Assembly (NCBI GenBank): GCA_002785585.1
Contig: PEUI01000233.1
Coordinates: forward strand, 1-6,187
Direction: 5' to 3'
DNA: 6,187 bases
Source: Lysobacterales bacterium CG02_land_8_20_14_3_00_62_12
Lineage (GTDB): Bacteria > Pseudomonadota > Gammaproteobacteria > Xanthomonadales > Ahniellaceae
Shown here: one piece after another, positions 1 to 5,773 of the stretch
Position numbering within the stretch: position 1 is the first letter of the stretch
How the letters are laid out: each line of letters starts with the position of its first letter
Translations under genes and position numbers: made by a program
Notes under the pieces: generated by a model
The model's input: the letters and a program-made list of their open reading frames with translations, nothing else
The model's database searches: none
What the model was told of the DNA's origin: nothing

Positions 1-3000
1 GCAACCGGTTTCGGTTTGACCCAGTCGCGAGCCGCCGCCGCGAGGACTGCGGCGGTGATCGGCTTGCGCAAGAAGGCGGCGAATCCGGCGTTGCGGCAAC
101 GCTGTTCCAGATCCACTTCGCTGCGCGCGGTGACCGCAACCGCAAAGCATTCACCGTCGGCACCGGCACGCAGCAGGCCAAGCAGGCTGATGCCATCGAT
201 CCCCGGCAGGTCCAGATCCAGCACCAGCAGGCGATGCTGACCCGGGCGAAATTGGGCGAGGGCATCGAGGCCGTGTGGCGCGGCATCGACATGAGCACCG
301 AGCGCGTGCAGCAGGTGGCTCATCACTTCACGAATCGGCGCATCGTCTTCCACCAGCAGCAATTCGATGCCCTGGAGCGGCTGTTGATCGGTTTGCTCCG
401 GCGCCGCCCGCAACTCGGGCAAAGGTACGGCGAGTGCGGGCAAGTCGAGCATCACGCTGAAGGTACTGCCGACGCCCAGCCGACTGCTGACGCTGATCGT
501 GCCGCCGAGCAACTCGACCAGCCGCGCGGTGATCGCCAGACCGAGCCCACTGCCGCTGGCGTGCTCGCCAGAACCGGTCTGGCGAAAGCGCACAAACAAT
601 TGCTGCAACTGATCGTCGTTCATCCCCGGGCCGGTATCGCTGACGGCAAAGATGACGCGATCTTCGGGGCCCCGACTGACGCTGATCTGAACCCTGCCCT
701 GTTCGGTGAACTTGAGCGCGTTGGTTACCAGGTTCAGCAGAATCTGGCGCAGGCGACGGCCATCGGTGTTGACCCGAATCGGCACGTTGATCGCCACCTC
801 GACCACGAACTTGATCGCGCGCGCCAGCGCCAACGCCGACTCCAGCGAACGCACCTCTTCGACCAGCGCGCGCAGATCGGTCGGCGCCGACTCGATTTGC
901 AGCATGCCGGCCTCGATCTTTGATAAATCCAGCAGGTCGTTGATCAGCCGCAGCATGTGCTCGCCGGAACGCTGCACACTGACCGCCCAACGATGCTGGT
1001 CGCTGGTCAGCGTGGAGCGGATCAACAACTCCGCCATGCCGAGCACCCCGGCCATCGGCGTGCGAATTTCATGGCCAATATCGGCGAGAAAATCCGACTT
1101 CGCCTGGTTGGCGCGCTCGGCCAACGCGCGCCGGGCGTCGACCAGGGCGATGCGATGGCGCCGCTCGATGCTGGCTCGATACCAGCGCAATGCCAGCCCG
1201 GCGCCAACCACCAGGCAAACCGCATACAGCATCCAGGCCAGCGGCGTGCGCCACGGCGGCGTCGCCACTTGTAGCGACTGCACCCAGTCGTTGTTGGCCG
1301 CCAGGCCGTTGGCAGCAATCGCCCGGATGCCAAGCTGATAGTCGCCCGGTTCGATACGCGAGAACTCGCGCTCCGGCCGGGCTTCGGTGCTGACCCAGGC
1401 CGGCTCGTAACCGAGCAAACGGAAAGCGTACTGGTTGGCATTGGGATCGATATACGACAGCACCCGCGCCGCCACGCGCAGGTCACGGTCGTCCCAACGC
1501 AACTGCCAGGGGCGGCCGTCAATCGGCAAGCCAACGCGATCTTCGCCACGGCGGACACTGGCCTGCGCCAGATACAAAGTGGCGGCGGTGGCGACCGCTG
1601 GTGGCTGGGTCGGGGCATAACGCAACAGCCCTTCCTGGGTGATATCGACCAAACGGCCAGCGCTCCAAAACGCACTCGGATGAATCCCAAATTGCAGATT
1701 GGGCAGCCCGCGACGCGCATCGATGGCAAGCAATTTCGGCGGATCAAGTTGCAACTGCCAGACGCCACGTTCGCCGATCAACCACAGCGCGCCGGCATCG
1801 TCTGGCACCAGGGACGACAGCGCCACCGACGGCAACCCCAAAGTCTGATCATCGAAATGCCGCAAACGCAGCGCGGTGTCTGCGGTGATCTGCCATTGCT
1901 CGATCCCGGCCGCGCCGTGGGTCCACAGCAAACCGTCGGCGGTGAAAGCAAAACTGTCCACGCGCGCCACCGGCCCACCAGCAACGGCCACAAAAACCTG
2001 TCGCTGCCGATCAAAACGACGCATGCCGAAAGCCCCGGCCAGCCAGATCGCACCATCTGGCGCGGTGCTGATTTGCTCGAAATCCGCCACCGGAATGCCC
2101 CGATCCGGCGTTTGCCAGGTGCTCACCTGGCCCGCCCGATCAATCCGCGAAACGCCGCTCGCCATCGAGGTCATCCAGATCGCGCCTTGCGGGTCCTCGG
2201 TGATCAGATCGACCACGCCCGCCACCAATCCCTGCGCGGCGCCCCAGCGTCGGGTCTGGCCAGTACTCGGCTGATAGCGGCTGATACCGAGCGAATGGCC
2301 GATCCACAGGTTTTGCGCAGCGTCGCACCACAGACTGCGTGGCACCCGACCACCATCGGCAACGCTGCGGGCTTCGCCGTGCCGGGTCACCGTGCCATTG
2401 GCCGCCACCGCGGCCAGATTGCCCAAGCGCGTCACCACCCAGTGGCTGCCATCGCGGCAGGGCGCCAGTCCGGCGAGTACGCCGGGCGGCAGCGTGTGGG
2501 CGTCCAGGGCATCGTGCCGAAGCAACTCGAAACGCTGCCAGTTCGGTGGCACGTAGCTCAATCCGTAACTGCGCATGCCGATCCACAAGCCGCCTTCGCG
2601 ATCCCGCAGCAGATCAAGCACCCCGCCTTCCGGCAGACTGTCCTTGACCGCCGCCCGCGGCCGAATGGCCTGCACCGCGCCGTCTGGAGCAATTCGCGTC
2701 AGGCCGCTATGACTGCCGATCCAGAGGCTGCCGTCGTCAGTTTCCGCAAACGCTTCGACGCCGCGCAGGGTTTCGCCGGTCGCCGCCGGTATCAGCGCGG
2801 TCGCGGTCGCCGCCGCTGGAAAGCGATATACCGCAGCGCTGGTGCCGACCCAAATCTCCTCGCTGGCGCTTTCATACAAAGCAATCGTCAGGGTGTCTTT
2901 GAGCAAGGATTCGACGCGTGCCAGGGCCGGATGGTCGATCTGACGAATGCGCCACAAGCCTTCACGAGCAGCAATCCACAGATCACCACGGCGATCAGCG

Positions 3001-3554
3001 AGCACTTCGAGCACGGTAAAATCCTGCAACGCCGCCGCTGCGGGAATCAGCGACGCCAACGGCGTCAGTTTTCCGCTGGCCGGATCGAACCGCAGCACAC
3101 CGCGCGGCCAAGTGCCCAACCACAAACTGCCGGCCGGACTTTGGGCGATCGAATACACGTCCAGCGTCGGCAATCCCAAAGCGGCAAAATTGCCCGGATG
3201 GCGATCAAAGCGTCCCGCTTCAGCATCAACCAAACGATTGATGCCGGTTTCCGAACAGCCGACCCAGAGGCGCTGCTGGTGATCCTCGAACACCGTCTGC
3301 ACGTCATTGCAGGCGAGCGATCGCGCCTGCTGCGGGTCGTTTTGATAGACCTTGAAGGCGATCGAGTCGTAACGCACCAGGCCATCGCGCGTGGCCAGCC
3401 ATAGCAGGCCGCGCGCATCCTGCACGACCTTCGCGACGTTGCCGGAAGGCAATCCCTGATTGCGGCCAAAGGCCCGGAACATCGGTTCGACCTGCGCCGA
3501 CACCGCCTGCACACCCAGCAGCAATCCCAGCCACAACCAAGCGCGTGCGGACAT
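1..3554 (-). CDS. Hybrid sensor histidine kinase with periplasmic double beta-propeller sensor (3'-partial)
   Basis: A single minus-strand frame is open from the ATG at 3554-3552 to the window edge: 1184 codons without a stop, C-terminus not seen. Domains, read from the translation: signal peptide 1-20 (cleavage likely VSA|QVE); about 14 Reg_prop-type repeats of the form LW(I/L/V)G..GL.R at roughly 45-645, enough for two seven-bladed propellers; Y_Y_Y domain about 690-765; transmembrane helix 771-789; HisKA with H-box GHEIRTP and phospho-acceptor His828; HATPase_c with N-box Asn941/Asn945, G1 box DTGPGM from Asp973 and G2 box GSGLGL near 1001-1006; receiver domain about 1065-1180 with acidic pair Glu1069/Asp1070, phospho-acceptor Asp1113, Thr1142 and Lys1164. 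All catalytic residues are present, so it should sense a periplasmic signal, autophosphorylate and pass phosphate to its own receiver. The architecture matches hybrid two-component (HTCS-like) sensors, but no AraC-type DNA-binding domain is visible. The ligand is unknown. A 61-codon or longer extension past the edge cannot be excluded. Confidence 0.96.
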   Translation of the reverse strand, partial: MSARAWLWLGLLLGVQAVSAQVEPMFRAFGRNQGLPSGNVAKVVQDARGLLWLATRDGLVRYDSIAFKVYQNDPQQARSLACNDVQTVFEDHQQRLWVGCSETGINRLVDAEAGRFDRHPGNFAALGLPTLDVYSIAQSPAGSLWLGTWPRGVLRFDPASGKLTPLASLIPAAAALQDFTVLEVLADRRGDLWIAAREGLWRIRQIDHPALARVESLLKDTLTIALYESASEEIWVGTSAAVYRFPAAATATALIPAATGETLRGVEAFAETDDGSLWIGSHSGLTRIAPDGAVQAIRPRAAVKDSLPEGGVLDLLRDREGGLWIGMRSYGLSYVPPNWQRFELLRHDALDAHTLPPGVLAGLAPCRDGSHWVVTRLGNLAAVAANGTVTRHGEARSVADGGRVPRSLWCDAAQNLWIGHSLGISRYQPSTGQTRRWGAAQGLVAGVVDLITEDPQGAIWMTSMASGVSRIDRAGQVSTWQTPDRGIPVADFEQISTAPDGAIWLAGAFGMRRFDRQRQVFVAVAGGPVARVDSFAFTADGLLWTHGAAGIEQWQITADTALRLRHFDDQTLGLPSVALSSLVPDDAGALWLIGERGVWQLQLDPPKLLAIDARRGLPNLQFGIHPSAFWSAGRLVDITQEGLLRYAPTQPPAVATAATLYLAQASVRRGEDRVGLPIDGRPWQLRWDDRDLRVAARVLSYIDPNANQYAFRLLGYEPAWVSTEARPEREFSRIEPGDYQLGIRAIAANGLAANNDWVQSLQVATPPWRTPLAWMLYAVCLVVGAGLALRWYRASIERRHRIALVDARRALAERANQAKSDFLADIGHEIRTPMAGVLGMAELLIRSTLTSDQHRWAVSVQRSGEHMLRLINDLLDLSKIEAGMLQIESAPTDLRALVEEVRSLESALALARAIKFVVEVAINVPIRVNTDGRRLRQILLNLVTNALKFTEQGRVQISVSRGPEDRVIFAVSDTGPGMNDDQLQQLFVRFRQTGSGEHASGSGLGLAITARLVELLGGTISVSSRLGVGSTFSVMLDLPALAVPLPELRAAPEQTDQQPLQGIELLLVEDDAPIREVMSHLLHALGAHVDAAPHGLDALAQFRPGQHRLLVLDLDLPGIDGISLLGLLRAGADGECFAVAVTARSEVDLEQRCRNAGFAAFLRKPITAAVLAAAARDWVKPKPV

Positions 3555-3560
3555 CGCCAA

Positions 3561-3566
3561 CTCCTT
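3561..3566 (-). promoter_or_regulatory. Shine-Dalgarno site of the sensor kinase gene
   Basis: Read on the minus strand, AAGGAG lies 6 nt before the ATG at 3554. It fixes this start, which also opens a clean signal peptide (MSARAWLWLGLLLG). No other ATG with comparable spacing is present just upstream. Confidence 0.85.
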
Positions 3567-3574
3567 CGGTCCAA

Positions 3575-3600
3575 TGCTTGCCGTATGATGCCAGCAAGCA
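3575..3600. repeat. 26-nt dyad (7-nt perfect arms) in the divergent intergenic region
   Basis: TGCTTGC at 3575-3581 and GCAAGCA at 3594-3600 are exact reverse complements separated by 12 nt. The dyad lies 21-46 nt upstream of the sensor kinase ATG and 68 nt before the chosen start of the first YceI gene. The arm length and position suit a dimeric-regulator operator. It could equally be a hairpin in the kinase leader mRNA. Which regulator, if any, binds is not known. Confidence 0.45.
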
Positions 3601-3616
3601 GTCGCCAATGAACCAT

Positions 3617-3645
3617 TTGCCCGATTCGGCGCCAGCCGCTACACC
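3617..3645 (+). promoter_or_regulatory. Weak candidate sigma70-type promoter for the YceI/b561 pair
   Basis: TTGCCC (3617-3622, 4 of 6 consensus) and TACACC (3640-3645, 3 of 6) are 17 nt apart. Transcription would start near 3652, before the ATG at 3668. Matches of this quality occur by chance in such DNA, so this is only a suggestion. Confidence 0.18.
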
Positions 3646-3667
3646 ATTGTCAGAGCGGAATCGACTT

Positions 3668-4285
3668 ATGCCAAACCTCCCGTGGCCCCCCAGAATCGTC
3701 CACATCGTGTTGCTGGCAGCACTGGCGTTCGCCACCGCCAGCCCGGCCGCAGTCCACGATTACGCTTTCGATCCGGTGCATTCGCAACTCGTATTTCACG
3801 TTTCGCATCTCGGGTTTTCCACTTCCGCAGGCGAGTTCCACGGCCTCTCCGGCGGCTTTTCCTTTGATCGCAAGCATTGGGAGAAATCGCACTGCGATGT
3901 TGTGATCGACGTGTACTCGCTGGACATGGACGATGCCGCGTGGGAAAAACGATTGCTCGGCAAAGTTTGGTTCGACGTCAAACAATTTCCAACCATGCGC
4001 TTTGTCTGCGACCGCCTGGAACCGATCAATGCCAGCCACGGCCGCCTGCACGGGCGGCTGACGATCCGTGGTATCGAGCAGGCGCTGAGCCTGGAGCTGA
4101 CCTTCAATCGTGCCGGCATCGACAAATATACTTTGCAATCGGTCGCTGGTTTCAGCGCCAGCACGCAGCTTCGTCGCAGCGACTTCGGCATGCTGAAATT
4201 CCTCCCGGATGTGGGTGACCTGATCACCATCGAACTGCAGATCGAAGGCATTCGCAGGAGCCGCTCCCATGCCGCTGAAAAGTAG
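3668..4285 (+). CDS. yceI: YceI-family periplasmic lipid-binding protein (first copy)
   Basis: 205 residues from the ATG at 3668. YceI proteins are lipocalin-like beta-barrels that bind isoprenoid or quinone-like lipids in the periplasm. Visible family features: Y.FDPVHS near 32-39, the HLGFS motif at 47-51 followed by G.F.G, FDVKQFP at 102-108, a GRLTIRG strand motif, RSDFGM and a closing VGDLITI strand. The N-terminus is a signal peptide: one Arg, then a hydrophobic run from about 10 to 24, with cleavage likely after Ala24 or Ala27. I chose 3668 because the in-frame ATGs at 3608 and 3545 add a polar stretch ahead of the signal peptide, and 3545 would overlap the divergent kinase start. The ribosome site before 3668 is weak (GAGCGGA). 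Cys76 and Cys114 could form a disulfide. The gene overlaps the downstream cytochrome gene by 17 nt, so the two are almost certainly co-transcribed. The symbol is a family-level label, not proof of orthology. Confidence 0.94.
   Translation: MPNLPWPPRIVHIVLLAALAFATASPAAVHDYAFDPVHSQLVFHVSHLGFSTSAGEFHGLSGGFSFDRKHWEKSHCDVVIDVYSLDMDDAAWEKRLLGKVWFDVKQFPTMRFVCDRLEPINASHGRLHGRLTIRGIEQALSLELTFNRAGIDKYTLQSVAGFSASTQLRRSDFGMLKFLPDVGDLITIELQIEGIRRSRSHAAEK
4256..4260 (+). promoter_or_regulatory. Shine-Dalgarno site of cytochrome b561, inside the YceI gene
   Basis: AGGAG lies 8 nt before the ATG at 4269 and within the last codons of the upstream YceI gene. It supports the 4269 start and translational coupling of the pair. 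Confidence 0.8.
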
Positions 4286-4823
4286 CCCAGAGCACTGGGG
4301 TACGCTGACGAAGTTTTTTCACTGGACGATTGCCGTGCTGGTGATCGCCACCATGGTGCTTGGTAGCTGGATGACCGAACTTGCCCCCTCGGCCGACAAG
4401 ATGCGTTGGTACGCGCTGCACAAATCGATCGGCTTGAGCATCTTGCTGTTGATGCTGTTGCGACTGCTCTGGCGCCGCTTCGACCAGCGCCCGCGCCCAG
4501 CGCCAGGGTTGGGTCCGATCGCCAGCCGCGTATCCCGCACCGTGCATGCCAGTTTTTATCTGTTGCTGATCGCCATGCCGATTTCCGGATGGCTGTACAA
4601 CTCGGCCGCCAATTTCCCCTTGCGCTGGTTCGGCTGGGTGCATGTGCCGGCCTTGGTCGGCGCCGATCCGATGCTGAAAAAAATCGCCCTCAGCGTGCAC
4701 GAAACCCTGTTCTGGGTGATCCTTGGGCTGCTGGTGCTGCACGTTGCCGGCGCCCTCAAACATCACTTCATGGACCGCGACAACAGCTTGCGACGGATGC
4801 TTCCGTTCGGCAAGGGCGAGTGA
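4269..4823 (+). CDS. Cytochrome b561 family, four-helix di-haem membrane protein
   Basis: 184 residues. The bacterial cytochrome b561 family (E. coli CybB/YceJ type) carries two b-type haems in the inner membrane and exchanges electrons with the quinol pool. Four hydrophobic segments are visible, at about 17-35, 50-68, 93-111 and 142-163. Candidate haem-ligand histidines sit in them at His18 (FFHW), His51 (ALHKS), His144 (SVHE) and His158 (VLHVAG). The spacing resembles that of CybB as I know it, and the length is normal for the family. The C-terminus has KHHFMDRD, typical of this group. The start overlaps the YceI stop by 17 nt and has its own ribosome site. This linkage to YceI is a recurrent arrangement in proteobacteria and suggests the cytochrome serves, or is served by, the periplasmic lipid-binding partner. 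A cybB or yceJ symbol cannot be chosen from sequence alone. Confidence 0.95.
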   Translation: MPLKSSPEHWGTLTKFFHWTIAVLVIATMVLGSWMTELAPSADKMRWYALHKSIGLSILLLMLLRLLWRRFDQRPRPAPGLGPIASRVSRTVHASFYLLLIAMPISGWLYNSAANFPLRWFGWVHVPALVGADPMLKKIALSVHETLFWVILGLLVLHVAGALKHHFMDRDNSLRRMLPFGKGE

Positions 4824-4828
4824 TTGGA

Positions 4829-4857
4829 CGTAGGTCGGATCAAGCGCCGGCCGCTCT
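4829..4857 (+). repeat. REP-like repeat unit A (direct, internally shortened)
   Basis: Starts CGTAGGTCGGATCAAGCG six nt after the cytochrome stop codon. The first 21 nt (4829-4849) are identical to 4936-4956 of unit C. It then continues with CGCTCTT, as at the end of unit C, as if about 9 nt of the middle were lost. Confidence 0.75.
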
Positions 4858-4858
4858 T

Positions 4859-4872
4859 GTGCATCCATGCAC
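4859..4872. repeat. Small palindrome, 6-nt arms
   Basis: GTGCAT and ATGCAC flank a CC spacer. It lies between repeat units A and B and shares the CATCCATG core with the palindrome at 4883-4898. Confidence 0.5.
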
Positions 4873-4882
4873 TCGCGGCACT

Positions 4883-4898
4883 TGCACATCCATGTGCA
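4883..4898. repeat. Small palindrome, 7-nt arms
   Basis: TGCACAT and ATGTGCA flank a CC spacer. It is closely similar to the palindrome at 4859-4872, and the pair may be a short duplication. Confidence 0.5.
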
Positions 4899-4899
4899 T

Positions 4900-4925
4900 C
4901 GTAGGCGCGAAGTGATCTTCAACAG
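4900..4925 (+). repeat. REP-like repeat unit B (direct, deleted core)
   Basis: CGTAGG is joined directly to CGCGAAGTGATCTTCAACAG. Compared with unit C, the 19 nt between the two AGG triplets are missing. The shared 3' part (4903-4925 against 4958-4980) differs at two positions. The deletion end points at short direct repeats suggest slippage or recombination. Confidence 0.65.
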
Positions 4926-4935
4926 TGCTTTGAGT

Positions 4936-4980
4936 CGTAGGTCGGATCAAGCGCCGCAGGCGCGAAGCGCTCTTCAACAG
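4936..4980 (+). repeat. REP-like repeat unit C (direct, apparently complete)
   Basis: A 45-nt unit beginning CGTAGGTCGGATCAAGCG and ending CTCTTCAACAG. It contains a perfect small hairpin, GCGCC-GCA-GGCGC, at 4951-4963. This is the longest direct-orientation copy in the gap and serves as reference for units A and B. Confidence 0.75.
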
Positions 4981-5030
4981 CGGAGCTGGTCATCCAACAG
5001 AAATTGGAAGATTGCCGCAGTGTCAGGATT

Positions 5031-5066
5031 GTCGGTTCCGGCGCTGCGCGCCTTGAACCGACCTAC
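5031..5066 (-). repeat. REP-like repeat unit D (inverted), strong imperfect hairpin
   Basis: GTCGGTTC (5031-5038) pairs with GAACCGAC (5055-5062), with an inner stem GGCGC-TGC-GCGCC at 5040-5052. Read on the minus strand it begins GTAGGTCGGTTCAAG, one mismatch from the first 15 nt of units A and C after their leading C. It lies 46 nt before the second YceI gene. It could stabilise mRNA ends or cause pausing. It is not a rho-independent terminator, because no T run follows. Confidence 0.75.
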
Positions 5067-5100
5067 ACCCTTTGTGACTTTGACGGAACCGTTCAACTTT

Positions 5101-5104
5101 GGAG
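5101..5104 (+). promoter_or_regulatory. Shine-Dalgarno site of the second YceI gene
   Basis: GGAG lies 7 nt before the ATG at 5112. It fixes that start over the in-frame ATG at 5004, whose extra 36 codons would run through repeat unit D and delay the signal peptide. Confidence 0.75.
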
Positions 5105-5111
5105 CAATCCC

Positions 5112-5675
5112 ATGAAATTCCCCGACTCGATCCGCTCCGGTTTATTGCTACTGGCATTCATCGGCGCGGCGGCGCATGCCAGCGACTGGAAGCTCGCCAA
5201 CGGCAGTCGCCTGGGTTTTGAAGGCAGCCAGCAGGGGGAAACGTTCACTGGTGAGTTCAAGCAGTTTGTTGCCGATTTGCAGTTCGATCCGGCGGCGCTG
5301 GCACAAGCCAAGTTCGACGTGCGCATCCAGATGGCCAGCGTCGATAGCGCCAACAGCGAGCGCGACGACGCCATGCGCAGCGGCGACTGGTTCAACGTCA
5401 CGCAATTTCCGCAGGCGCACTTTCGCGCCAGTCAATTTCGCGATTTGGGCGCCGGCAACTACAGCGCTGAGGCGAGCCTCAGCCTGCGCGGTCGTACCGT
5501 GGCGATGGTGTTCCCGTTCCGCTGGCAGGTCGATGCCAGCGGCGCGCATTTGCACGCCAAGGTAAAACTGGATCGACTCGCCTTCGGTGTCGGGGCCGGC
5601 GAGTGGGAAGACGAAGACCTGATCGGCCATCAGGTAACCGTGTCGGTCGACCTGAATCTGCTGCCGATTCGCTGA
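5112..5675 (+). CDS. YceI-family periplasmic protein (second, diverged copy)
   Basis: 187 residues. It opens with a signal peptide, MKFPDSIRSG followed by a hydrophobic run, with clear cleavage at AHA|SDW after residue 23. The mature part shows the common YceI pattern: W.L..GSRLGFEGSQQGE.F.GEF at the start, FDP near the second strand, a D..NSERDDAM segment, DWFNV.QFPQAHF, an LSLRG strand, and the end motif FGVGAGEW followed by a final beta strand. It should form a lipocalin-like barrel binding a hydrophobic ligand in the periplasm. It is clearly diverged from the copy at 3668: it keeps the ERD..M motif that the first copy lacks, and it lacks the HLGFS motif. The mature chain has no cysteine. 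It is in the same orientation as the YceI/b561 pair but separated by 288 nt of repeats, so it may have its own promoter, which I could not identify. The ligand is unknown. Confidence 0.94.
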   Translation: MKFPDSIRSGLLLLAFIGAAAHASDWKLANGSRLGFEGSQQGETFTGEFKQFVADLQFDPAALAQAKFDVRIQMASVDSANSERDDAMRSGDWFNVTQFPQAHFRASQFRDLGAGNYSAEASLSLRGRTVAMVFPFRWQVDASGAHLHAKVKLDRLAFGVGAGEWEDEDLIGHQVTVSVDLNLLPIR

Positions 5676-5712
5676 GGCGTTGCCACTTGCCAAAGCCAGC
5701 GGCGTCAACGCC
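5676..5712. repeat. Inverted repeat just after the second YceI stop codon
   Basis: GGCGTTG (5676-5682) and CAACGCC (5706-5712) are exact reverse complements around a 23-nt loop, starting one base after the TGA. The second arm can also pair with the nearer GGCGT at 5701-5705. GCCAGCGG also occurs twice (5695-5702, 5710-5717). It may help end transcription, but no T run follows, so it is not called a terminator. Confidence 0.3.
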
Positions 5713-5773
5713 AGCGGTAGCGAGCGCGCAAACGCTGGACTACACTCGCGGCGATTCCATTCACTGAAAAACC

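Noticed and set aside
328..1768. Minus-strand open frames of 220 and 248 codons
   Set aside because: Both are out of frame with the kinase whose H-, N- and G-box motifs are read through the same bases, so they are shadows. No frameshift is needed to join the kinase domains.
1680..3404. 574-codon open frame on the plus strand
   Set aside because: It is wholly antisense to the sensor kinase, whose frame carries repeated propeller motifs and a signal peptide. The plus-strand translation is Arg/Gln/Ala-rich with no recognisable motif, as expected for a shadow frame in GC-rich DNA.
3545..3667. Longer N-terminus for the first YceI protein, from the ATG at 3545 or 3608
   Set aside because: It would add a polar leader before the signal peptide, and the 3545 start would overlap the divergent kinase gene start.
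4224..4922. 232-codon minus-strand open frame opposite cytochrome b561
   Set aside because: It is antisense to a clear four-helix cytochrome gene and its translation is His/Gln-rich shadow sequence.
4829..5066. CRISPR array
   Set aside because: Units differ in length and orientation, spacing is irregular and no cas genes are nearby; REP-like repeats fit better.
4867..5115. 82-codon plus-strand open frame in the cytochrome-YceI gap
   Set aside because: It is built from repeat units B, C and D, has no ribosome site and no family resemblance.
5741..5746. TACACT as a -10 element for the FHA gene
   Set aside because: No plausible -35 lies 16-18 nt upstream and there is no extended -10, so it is not called a promoter.
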